Shown here one piece after another: positions 34,209-42,661 of a DNA stretch of 64,000 nucleotides. The DNA is from an uncultured Acidimicrobiales bacterium (lineage in GTDB: Bacteria > Actinomycetota > Acidimicrobiia > Acidimicrobiales > SHLQ01): positions 1-64,000 of the forward strand of contig CALGZB010000016.1 in assembly GCA_937934655.1 (NCBI GenBank). Reading direction: 5' to 3'. Both the position numbers and the translations under genes were made by a program. The notes beneath the pieces are model-generated. The model was given only the letters and a program-made list of their open reading frames with translations, made no database searches and was not told where the DNA came from. The first letter of the stretch is position 1; each line of letters opens with the position of its first letter.

Positions 34209-37196
34209 GTGCTCAAGGGCATTTCGTCGCAAAAGCTGCTCATCGCAGCACTTGTCTGCCCATTGGTCGCGCTTCTCGTTCTTGGTTCGGCAATTTTGGC
34301 GTTCACGCCGCGCGCCGAGGTTGTCGAGGCCAACGTGTGGCCCCAGAGCGTCGATTTGATCGAATCGTTGCACATTGAGGCGATTCTCTCGGCGCAGGCC
34401 CAGGTAGCGGACGGAAACGCAAGCCAAAGCGACCTCGAAGATCGCCGGGCACGTACCGATGATCTCTTGGAACGCTGGGCGAGCATCGGTCTGGACTCTG
34501 GCCAGCTCGAGGTTCAGCTTGATGCGGTCCGTATTGAGGACGACGATCGAGCCGACGCTGAATCTAGCGAACTCCTTGTGCTCGCTGACACCGTGCGGGC
34601 GAGCGCACAGCAGTCGAGCCCGACTGTCGATAACGTCGAAGACCTGCTGGGGGCGGCGAGGTCGGATGCGTCGGTAGCAGCACAAGGTGCCGGCGTTGCG
34701 ACACTGACGACGCCTGCCAAGGCCCAACGCACGCGCATCGCTGGCATGGTCGCTCTTTCAGAGATGGTGATCGATGCGGCGTTGCCCCCTGATTCTGGAA
34801 ACCTCGAGTCGGTGCTCGATGACACGTCTGCTCTTCATGGCGCGCTGATCGATGGCGAACCCGTCACGATCGACCAATGGACCGACGGACACATTGAGCG
34901 GCAACGGGCCATGGCCGAGATCGCACGGGCGTATGCGTTTGCCGGCGCGCCGGTTATTCCCGGCGATGAATCGTTTCCGATTATCCCATTGGCGATTGCT
35001 GCGGGAGCAGGTCTTCTTGGGCTTGTGATCTTCGGAGCGATGGTCTTCAACCGTCTCAACAGCGGTGCCGCTGTTCTTGAGCGACGCATGCTGGCCTTCG
35101 CGAAGCACACCCTGCCGGGCGCTGGCGACAGCTCCGAAACGTTGATGAGCGACCAGATCGAGCCGGTGGTGCTGGCTGGAGATCTACGCGGAGTAAGCCA
35201 GGCTTTCAACGAGGTTCAGCAGACGGCTGCGTATGTCATCGATCAAGAACGAGAAGATCACGAGTTTGTCACCGATCGGGTTTTTCAATCGGTTGCCCAC
35301 CGAAATCGAATCGCTATCGTCGAGCAGCTCGACATTCTTGACGCCCTTGCCGTGGAGGAAAACGACCTCGGCAAGCTTGAGCAACTCGCTCAGTTAGATA
35401 CTCGCATGCGCCGTATGCAGCGCGACGTGGTGAGCTTTGGTGCATTGGGTGGCGAGAGTCCGCCGATGCTCCACGAGGACCGGGCGCTAAGCGAACTCAT
35501 CGAGTTGGCGGTTGAAGAGACCCGTGGAGCCGACCGTGTTCGGATTGTGACCGTCGACAACGTCTTGGTGGACGGCGGATGTGCGGCCGACGTGGCACAC
35601 ATCATCACCGAACTCCTCGAGAATGCCCTACATAGCTCGCCTCCCGAATCTCTGGTGGAGGTGCTTTGCAACCATACCGATCGTGACTCTTTGATGGTGT
35701 CGATTGCCGACGAGGGCCACGGTATGGATCCTGACGAAATGGATGGCCTCAATCAGGTTCTTTCGTTGCCTTCGAAGCTACGGCCTGAGACGGCAGGCAC
35801 GCTTGGCGTCGTTGCGATTTCAGCCATCGCCGCCCGATCAGAGATCGATGTGCGGTTTACCGATTCGCCGGCCGGGGGAGTGACCGCCTTGGTCACCGTG
35901 CCGGCCGAGATGGTCAGCACGATGCCCGACGACTGGACGCCTTCCACGCGGCTTGCAACCCAAGCACGGCTCACCGAGCGGCGCGCTATTGCCGCAGAGA
36001 TCGTTGAGGCTCGCAGCGCGGCCCCTGACCCAACGCCGCTCAAGGTTGACGCGTTTGACCGAGAACTACCGGTAGCCGAATTTGAATACGACATCGATCC
36101 CGGTGCGGACTCTCCGGGCACCCGGTCCGAGATGCACTCCGATGGGTTCGGCCTGAGCGATGACCAACTTGCTGACGGTGCCGAGAGCGCAGCGGATCTG
36201 GAAGCTTTCGACGACGTCGAACTCGACCGCCAGCCGGCGTTTGATGACGCCGAGGTTGACGAAGAACCGAGCATCGATACACCAACCATTGAAGGCTTGG
36301 ATCTTGAAGGCTTGGATCTTGAAGGGTCGAGCGATGAAGAACCTGCTCGTGACGAACCTGAACTTGAGCACGCGTTGACTGCTGATACCGACGTTCCTCT
36401 TGCTCTCGTGGACTATGACGAGAGTCCGTTTGCCGCAGCTACCGATGATGACCTGTCAGAACGAAGTGGTGCCGAGCGGCTCAACGAGTTGAATAAGCGC
36501 CCACTGATTGCTCCCGCCGATGGCTTTGGTCCAAAGAAGCGACCGAAGAATGGCTCTTCGGTCGAAGAGGATCCTGTCGCAGAAGCCGGTTCCGAAGAAG
36601 CGTTCTTCGATGAACCCGAAGACGCTGACTCGGACGAGGTTGAATCGCCGGAAGATGCCGTCGAAGAACAGCTGCCGATCGATGAGCTGAACGATGAGGC
36701 AGCGGCGGTCGACAACGCGGACGCAACCGATGAACTCGATGATTTCGACGAACGCGATGAACGCGATGAACTCGACGAACCCTATGAACTCGACGAACTC
36801 GACGAATTCGACGAACCCTATGAACTCGACGACGAGGATGTCTTCGCTGACAGCGCCGACGTTGCGTTGCCGATATCGGCAGCTGACGACGTCGAACCTG
36901 GGCCTACCTACGAAGCAGAGGAGCGAGAAGCCCCGCTCACCTATGCAGCGCTCGATAGTCTGCTGGCCAATCTCCCCGAGCGAGCCGACGACCGAAAGGC
37001 TGACACCGACACGGCCGAAGCCGCTGGGGCTTCCGTAGCAAAGCTTGCGATAAGTCGGCGAGTGCCGACCTCGTCATCATCGATCTCGCCGTCAAAGCTC
37101 AGCGGCGCAACTCGGCGGCCATCGTCGGCCGGGCCAAAGTCTCCCGATGAAGTTCGGGCCATGCTTGCCAAATATCGCTCCGGGCGGAATGACTAG
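34209..37196 (+). CDS. Membrane sensor histidine-kinase-like protein (CvnA-like) with long acidic C-terminal tail
   Basis: Two TM segments flank an extracytoplasmic domain; cytoplasmic LDTRMRRMQRDVV segment, HATPase N-box ELLENALHSSPP and G1 ADEGHGMDPDE; C-terminal Asp/Glu-rich repeats. Confidence 0.7.
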   Translation: MLKGISSQKLLIAALVCPLVALLVLGSAILAFTPRAEVVEANVWPQSVDLIESLHIEAILSAQAQVADGNASQSDLEDRRARTDDLLERWASIGLDSGQLEVQLDAVRIEDDDRADAESSELLVLADTVRASAQQSSPTVDNVEDLLGAARSDASVAAQGAGVATLTTPAKAQRTRIAGMVALSEMVIDAALPPDSGNLESVLDDTSALHGALIDGEPVTIDQWTDGHIERQRAMAEIARAYAFAGAPVIPGDESFPIIPLAIAAGAGLLGLVIFGAMVFNRLNSGAAVLERRMLAFAKHTLPGAGDSSETLMSDQIEPVVLAGDLRGVSQAFNEVQQTAAYVIDQEREDHEFVTDRVFQSVAHRNRIAIVEQLDILDALAVEENDLGKLEQLAQLDTRMRRMQRDVVSFGALGGESPPMLHEDRALSELIELAVEETRGADRVRIVTVDNVLVDGGCAADVAHIITELLENALHSSPPESLVEVLCNHTDRDSLMVSIADEGHGMDPDEMDGLNQVLSLPSKLRPETAGTLGVVAISAIAARSEIDVRFTDSPAGGVTALVTVPAEMVSTMPDDWTPSTRLATQARLTERRAIAAEIVEARSAAPDPTPLKVDAFDRELPVAEFEYDIDPGADSPGTRSEMHSDGFGLSDDQLADGAESAADLEAFDDVELDRQPAFDDAEVDEEPSIDTPTIEGLDLEGLDLEGSSDEEPARDEPELEHALTADTDVPLALVDYDESPFAAATDDDLSERSGAERLNELNKRPLIAPADGFGPKKRPKNGSSVEEDPVAEAGSEEAFFDEPEDADSDEVESPEDAVEEQLPIDELNDEAAAVDNADATDELDDFDERDERDELDEPYELDELDEFDEPYELDDEDVFADSADVALPISAADDVEPGPTYEAEEREAPLTYAALDSLLANLPERADDRKADTDTAEAAGASVAKLAISRRVPTSSSSISPSKLSGATRRPSSAGPKSPDEVRAMLAKYRSGRND
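36733..36840 (+). repeat. Degenerate (gaactcgac) 9-bp-type repeats coding for D/E-rich tail
   Basis: LDDFDERDERDELDEPYELDELDEFDEPYELDDED. Confidence 0.8.
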
Positions 37197-37239
37197 CTCC
37201 GACTGCTGCGGCTGACCCGACGGGCCATAAAGTCCGGGC

Positions 37240-38112
37240 GTGCCCCGTCCTGTCGTCGTCATTCTCATCCACTGGAACCAGAGCCGCCCGTGCCTCGAAA
37301 CCATCGAGGTGTTTCGGAGTCAGCCGGAGGTTGTTCGGTTCATTGTTGTCGACAACGGCTCACGCGTCGAAGAACTCTCGGCGCTAAAGGCGGACCTCCC
37401 CGACGATGTTGAGCTCATCGAGGTCGGGCGAAATAGCGGATTTGGGCCGGGAGCCAATCGTGGCTGGGAACGTTGGCTTTCCGACGACGATGGGCCCGAG
37501 TGGAGTGTGATCGCCCCACACGATGCGCATCCAGGCGAAGGAACCCTTGCAAAGATGCTCGATGCGGCCGAAGGTCGCCATGTCGGCCTGATGTCAGCCG
37601 ACGTGGGAGATGGATTCACGCCCGAGGTGCAGCCTTACCTCGGAACCATCGATGCGCCCGCCACGGTGGCTGAAGGATTCGAGAAGGCCGACTATCCCCA
37701 CGGCACACTGCTGATGGCACACCGAGACTGTCTCAACGAGATCGGCCTCTTTGACGAGCGCTACTTCGCGTACTGCGAAGAAGCCGACCTAGGTCTGCGT
37801 GCGCAGGCAGCAGGGTGGGAGGTTGGGCTGATTCGCGGGGCTCGTGTCTACAACCAGCACGTCAATACGCCGGCGCCAATCGTCGACTATCTCAAGGAGC
37901 GCAACACGCTGTTGCTGCTTGCCGACCATTTCGGGCCAAAGCAGGTGGCGTTTCGGGCACTCGTTGCCGTTTGGCAGCTCGTGGCGGGGGCTCTTCGGCC
38001 AGCGAGCCGAGCCGAATACTGGTCGGGACCGGCACGGGTTTACGCATTACGTGATGCGGCGTTGCGCCGATGGGGACCGCCGCCCGACAAGGTCTTTGCG
38101 CTGAAGAAGTAG
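37240..38112 (+). CDS. Family 2 glycosyltransferase (rhamnosyltransferase-like)
   Basis: VILIHWNQSRPCLETIEVF, IVVDNGS, NSGFGPGANRGWE, GLFDERYFAYCEEADLGLRAQAAGW. Confidence 0.88.
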   Translation: MPRPVVVILIHWNQSRPCLETIEVFRSQPEVVRFIVVDNGSRVEELSALKADLPDDVELIEVGRNSGFGPGANRGWERWLSDDDGPEWSVIAPHDAHPGEGTLAKMLDAAEGRHVGLMSADVGDGFTPEVQPYLGTIDAPATVAEGFEKADYPHGTLLMAHRDCLNEIGLFDERYFAYCEEADLGLRAQAAGWEVGLIRGARVYNQHVNTPAPIVDYLKERNTLLLLADHFGPKQVAFRALVAVWQLVAGALRPASRAEYWSGPARVYALRDAALRRWGPPPDKVFALKK

Positions 38113-38178
38113 GGCGGCCAGCCTTCCAGAAATAGGGCGGTCAGCCTTCCAGAAATAGGGCGACCAGCCTTCCAGAAA
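38110..38178. repeat. 23-bp tandem repeat x3 plus partial fourth, beginning in the GT2 stop codon
   Basis: tagggcggccagccttccagaaa / tagggcggtcagccttccagaaa / tagggcgaccagccttccagaaa / tagcgcgatcag. Confidence 0.95.
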
Positions 38179-38194
38179 TAGCGCGATCAGGTGT

Positions 38195-38878
38195 TTAGAA
38201 CGGTTGCGCATCGAGGAAGCTGAGCGCTGCGTCGATGAAGTCGAAGTTCTTTGGCGTCGCAAAATGGTCGGTCCGTTTGAGCTCCACGTAGGTCGCATTC
38301 GGTAGAGCCTCGACGAGCGGCGTAGCTGGTCCGGCAAAGTCGTTGTCGCCGAGGACCACGAGCACGGGGATATCGATGGAGCTGATCATCTCGGTGGTAA
38401 GCGGCGGACTTGTGCGCCCAATCAGCGCTTTGAGTGCCTCAGCATCAACGTCGGGCTGTCGCGTAAGGCCGGCGAAATACTGCGCTACCGGGTCACCTTC
38501 GTTGGGGCTACCCGCGATCCCATCGAGGATTGCCTTATGCCGCGTCGGGTCGCGGTCAAAGAGGTTTGCTCCGACTCCGCTGACGACGAGTTTGGCGAAC
38601 CGGCCGGGGTTCGTTGCCGCAAGATACAGCAGCGTGCGTGCGCCCATCGAGAACCCAATGGCGTCGAGGGTTCCCTCGGGGGCACGGCCAAGGGCCTCGT
38701 CTTCAAGTTTGGCGTAGGAATCCGGGTCATGGGGCTTTGGCGCCGTCCCGTGTCCGAGCATGTCGACTCCGACTGGGCTCCGGCCGCCCTCGGTGAGAAG
38801 GTCGAGCCAACCGTTGCTGGCCCAGGTCGTTGCGGTCGAGCCGGCGAGTCCGTGGAGAAGGAGCACTGGATGAGTCAT
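38195..38878 (-). CDS. Alpha/beta hydrolase
   Basis: LLLHGLAGSTATTW, IGFSMGARTLLYLA (nucleophile elbow), VLVVLGDNDFAG, KRTDHFATP. Confidence 0.85.
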   Translation of the reverse strand: MTHPVLLLHGLAGSTATTWASNGWLDLLTEGGRSPVGVDMLGHGTAPKPHDPDSYAKLEDEALGRAPEGTLDAIGFSMGARTLLYLAATNPGRFAKLVVSGVGANLFDRDPTRHKAILDGIAGSPNEGDPVAQYFAGLTRQPDVDAEALKALIGRTSPPLTTEMISSIDIPVLVVLGDNDFAGPATPLVEALPNATYVELKRTDHFATPKNFDFIDAALSFLDAQPF

Positions 38879-38918
38879 CGGCGAAGCATAGGACGCTACG
38901 GGTGGATACGCTCAACGT

Positions 38919-39335
38919 ATGACGAGCTATCTCGTTGTTGACTCCGGGTGCCGCATTCCGCTGGCCTCGGTCAACTGGACCTTCACGACCAGTCAGGGCC
39001 CCGGTGGGCAGCACGCCAACCGGTCGAATACGCGCGCCATCGCCCGACTCGCCATCGCCGACATCGAGGGGCTTCGCCCCGAGCAGGCGCAGACCCTCCT
39101 CGATCGTCATGGCGAGGATCTGCAGGTAAGTGTCGACGACACCCGCTCGCAGCACCGCAATCGCGAACTGGCGCTCGAACGGTTGAAAGCCAAGGTCGCC
39201 GGGGCCCGGGTTGTGACGCGGAAGCGGCGGGCAACCAAACCAAGCCGCGGAGCGAAGGAACGCCGCCTTAAGGCGAAGAAACAACGTTCGGGCGTGAAGT
39301 CCTCTCGTCGAAGCCCATCGCGAGACGACTACTAA
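38919..39335 (+). CDS. arfB: Peptidyl-tRNA hydrolase ArfB (ribosome rescue)
   Basis: WTFTTSQGPGGQHANRSNTR (GGQ motif) and a long Lys/Arg-rich C-terminal tail. Confidence 0.88.
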   Translation: MTSYLVVDSGCRIPLASVNWTFTTSQGPGGQHANRSNTRAIARLAIADIEGLRPEQAQTLLDRHGEDLQVSVDDTRSQHRNRELALERLKAKVAGARVVTRKRRATKPSRGAKERRLKAKKQRSGVKSSRRSPSRDDY

Positions 39336-39466
39336 CCACCGCCGAAGCCCAACGAGTACGAAATTGCCCGAAAGACACCAATACGGTGCTGTCGAGACCT
39401 ACATTGGGTGGGTTCAGGGCCGAAAGGCCTTCAGGTGAGCTTCCCTCCGCCGATTCGAGAAGAACG

Positions 39467-41593
39467 ATGTCTGTAACCGAGCGCGACGCAACCGACGTTT
39501 CCGACGATCCCGTGCCATCGGCCGACTTCACCCGCTTTCCGCACTTCCCTGCACTCGACGGCCTCCGAGGCCTCGCGGTCGCAGCGGTTCTTGTGTTCCA
39601 TGGCGAGTTCTCGTGGGCCTCCGGCGGTTTCCTTGGCGTGTCGACGTTCTTTACGTTGTCGGGCTTCCTCATCACGTCGTTGCTGCTCGCCGAACAAGCA
39701 CGCGAGGGCAAGATTGCGCTCGGCGCTTTCTGGGTACGTCGATTCCGACGGCTCATGCCTGCTGCAATCGCGGCAGTTGGTCTGATCTTTGTTGCCTGGC
39801 ATTCTCTCGACCGTCTCCAAGGCGGCGCGAACTTTACCGGCACCGGCGTCATGGATCGCCTCAACGGCGACCTGCTTGCAGGGCTTGTGTATGTAGCCAA
39901 TTGGCGGTTCGCGTTTCCCCCAGAAGGGGCGGGTTACGAAGACCTCTTCGGCGGTGGCGACTCAAGCCCAGCCGCCCACTTCTGGTCGCTTTCCATCGAA
40001 GAGCAGTTCTACGTGTTCTTCCCGCTTATTGCGATGATCGTGCTGTCAAAGCTGAAACTGTCGAAAGCCGTCTTTGGCGGTCTCCTTGCGGTGTCTCTGG
40101 CCGCATCGCTGGCGATGACCTTCGTTCTGTCGGGTTTTGACCGCATTTACAACGGCACCGATGTTCGGGCCGCCGAAATTCTCGTTGGGGCGCTTCTCGC
40201 CATTGCCTTCTCAACGCCAAAGGGGCGAGCGAGTATTACGTCGAATCCCCTTGTGGCTGCAGTGGGTGGCGTCGCCCTGGTCCTCTCGGCACTCAGTTGG
40301 GTGGTCCTCGACCTCGGCACGGGCTTCCTCCTCACCGGCGGCTTCTTTGTCTACGCACTGATAACCGCCACCCTTATCTGCGCCTCGACCCAAGCCCGGG
40401 GGCCTGTTGTGGCAGCCTTGAGTACCCCCGCCCTGCGTTGGCTTGGCGGCATCTCCTATGGCGCCTATCTCTACCACTGGCCGATCTTTCGGTGGGTCGA
40501 CGAGGCATCGACTGGCCTTTCGATCTATCCGCTGTTTGTCGTACGTATGGTGCTGACGTTTGCGTTTGCGTGGTTGTCGTTCCATTACCTCGAACAGCCG
40601 TTCCGACGAGGCGAGCGTCCGGGTCTGAAGGTTGCCTCGGGCGCATTGGCCATGGGTGTTGCTGCACTCTTTGTCGGTGGCATGGCGGTTGCGTACTCCG
40701 ATATCGGTCGACCAGAGCAGCTCGAAGCGTCCTTCGATGACGACGAAGAGGTTTCCCTTCTCGACACCGAGGAAGAAACGGAAGACCCAGGATCTGTCGA
40801 TGACCCGGACGATACGGTGCCATCAACCACCATCGACACCGTGCCATCGAGTGCTGCACCCGTCGAAACCGTGCCGCCAACCACCACAACCGAACCGCCC
40901 AACCTCGAAGGCACTCCACCGGTCATGATGGTCGTTGGCGACTCACTCGGCGACAACCTCTACAACGGTCTCGCTCGTCGAGGTGATGCTCTTGGTCTGG
41001 CAACGGTGGGCAACGCCACGTTCGGCGGTTGTGGCCTCGCAATCGGCGGCGAGATTCAGTGGCCCGATCAAGTCCGTCCTGCGTGTCGGCAAAACAACGA
41101 AGTCGCCGACAACGTGCTGGCCGAAAGTAATGCCGAGGTCGCAATTCTTGTCGCCGGTCCTGTCGACCTGCTTCCTCGACGACTGACCCCCGACGAACCC
41201 TTTGACCTTCCCGACTCCGACGAGTTCAAGGAACGACTCGAGGAAAATTACCAAGCGCTCCAAGATCGCTTCATCGATCAGGGTGTCGCAGTTCTGTGGG
41301 TCAACGTTCCGTGTGTCGAAGCTACGAAGGCCGAGGAGCTCGGCATCGTTGCTGGGGCGGTCGAGAACGTCAACGAGATTCTCCGGTCGGTAACGGCTGA
41401 TGCGGGCCCGGGTGTAGAGCTTTTCGATCTGTACGAAGAGGTTTGCGTCGATGGCGAGTTTGTTGGCGAACTCGCCGGCGATGAGACCGCTCGCGAGGAT
41501 GGATTGCACTTCAGTGACTTCATCGCCGACACACTGTCTGGATCGTTGTCGACACAGGCCCACCGAGCCGCAGAGCTCTTTGAGCGTCGATAA
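39467..41593 (+). CDS. Acyltransferase-3 (OafA-like) with C-terminal SGNH domain
   Basis: PALDGLRGLAVAAVLVFHGEFSWASGGFLGVSTFFTLSGFLIT; C-terminal VVGDSLGDNLYNGL ... DGLHFSD. Confidence 0.92.
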   Translation: MSVTERDATDVSDDPVPSADFTRFPHFPALDGLRGLAVAAVLVFHGEFSWASGGFLGVSTFFTLSGFLITSLLLAEQAREGKIALGAFWVRRFRRLMPAAIAAVGLIFVAWHSLDRLQGGANFTGTGVMDRLNGDLLAGLVYVANWRFAFPPEGAGYEDLFGGGDSSPAAHFWSLSIEEQFYVFFPLIAMIVLSKLKLSKAVFGGLLAVSLAASLAMTFVLSGFDRIYNGTDVRAAEILVGALLAIAFSTPKGRASITSNPLVAAVGGVALVLSALSWVVLDLGTGFLLTGGFFVYALITATLICASTQARGPVVAALSTPALRWLGGISYGAYLYHWPIFRWVDEASTGLSIYPLFVVRMVLTFAFAWLSFHYLEQPFRRGERPGLKVASGALAMGVAALFVGGMAVAYSDIGRPEQLEASFDDDEEVSLLDTEEETEDPGSVDDPDDTVPSTTIDTVPSSAAPVETVPPTTTTEPPNLEGTPPVMMVVGDSLGDNLYNGLARRGDALGLATVGNATFGGCGLAIGGEIQWPDQVRPACRQNNEVADNVLAESNAEVAILVAGPVDLLPRRLTPDEPFDLPDSDEFKERLEENYQALQDRFIDQGVAVLWVNVPCVEATKAEELGIVAGAVENVNEILRSVTADAGPGVELFDLYEEVCVDGEFVGELAGDETAREDGLHFSDFIADTLSGSLSTQAHRAAELFERR

Positions 41594-41618
41594 CCCCTGA
41601 CGAGCAGCGGCTCTTCGG

Positions 41619-42647
41619 CTATTCCTCGGCTGCGGTTACTTGGACTGGTGTGGCCGACGGCGGGTTGTCGGTACTCCACTGCGCCTGGGCGGCCGAGATA
41701 ATGGGAGCGGTAAGCGCACCCGCATACCGGAACGCTCCGCTCGACCATGTCGGACACGTGTTGGTCTCGATGGGAACATCGGGGCCGTAGCCGCCTGAAC
41801 AGAAATGCACCCCGTCAGGTTCGCGGACCAGGTTGACACCGATGCCGTTCTCGTCGACCCCGCCGGTGCACGGTTCGGTTGGCAGACAGGGGAGTGTTTC
41901 GGCGTAGTTGCCATCGGCGTCAAGAACGGCCCGGCCGGCCTCGACAAGTACGACGTCGTCGCGTCCGTCGGCGAGATCAGCAAAGAGGCCGTTGAGTTCC
42001 TCTGATGAGTTGATGCCCAGAACCAACTCGCCGCGAGAGGTCGGAATAGTCGGGAGATAGACCGTTGCTCCAGCGTCGGTGAATCGATCGATGGTTTCGC
42101 CGAGGTCCGAGCGGAACTTGTCGAGTACCTCTTGGTCGCTGAGGTCGGACCCATCAGCGTTCTTCATGCATGGACTGAAGGTGTTGTTGGTGAAGAACAG
42201 GACCACTGCCCAAAGGTCGATGCTTGCGATGTCTTCATCGAACCGTGGGTACCAATCACAAATCGCCGATCCCGGGAACGTTCCCGGAAAATAGTTCAGC
42301 CGGCCGCCAAGCTCGAGAAAGGTTCCGACCCATTCTTGTGCCGAAGCGGCCAAACTATCGCCGTAGTAGGCGACGTTGTATCCCGACGGCGTGTCGGGCG
42401 TCTGCGACCGCACCTCGAGGTTGACGAGGGGCGTCGGCTCGGAGGAGTCGCTGGGTGCGGGGGCGATGGTGGTGTCTTCGCTTGTTGCCGCGGACGAGTC
42501 GCTAGTGGTGATGGTTGTGGTGGTGGTCTCGGCTCCTCCCTCGGGTTCGCTTGTGCTCGAGGTCTGATCGGCGCCGGTGGAGTCGGTCGAGGCGCAACCG
42601 GCAAGCAACAGCAGTGTTGCTACGGCGAGGGAAAGAGATCGTTTCAT
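41619..42647 (-). CDS. SGNH/GDSL-like lipoprotein
   Basis: Lipobox LLLAGC, low-complexity Ser/Thr linker, YYGDSLAASAQEW and DGVHFCSGGYGPD. Confidence 0.75.
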   Translation of the reverse strand: MKRSLSLAVATLLLLAGCASTDSTGADQTSSTSEPEGGAETTTTTITTSDSSAATSEDTTIAPAPSDSSEPTPLVNLEVRSQTPDTPSGYNVAYYGDSLAASAQEWVGTFLELGGRLNYFPGTFPGSAICDWYPRFDEDIASIDLWAVVLFFTNNTFSPCMKNADGSDLSDQEVLDKFRSDLGETIDRFTDAGATVYLPTIPTSRGELVLGINSSEELNGLFADLADGRDDVVLVEAGRAVLDADGNYAETLPCLPTEPCTGGVDENGIGVNLVREPDGVHFCSGGYGPDVPIETNTCPTWSSGAFRYAGALTAPIISAAQAQWSTDNPPSATPVQVTAAEE

Positions 42648-42661
42648 AATCGGCAGAGACC

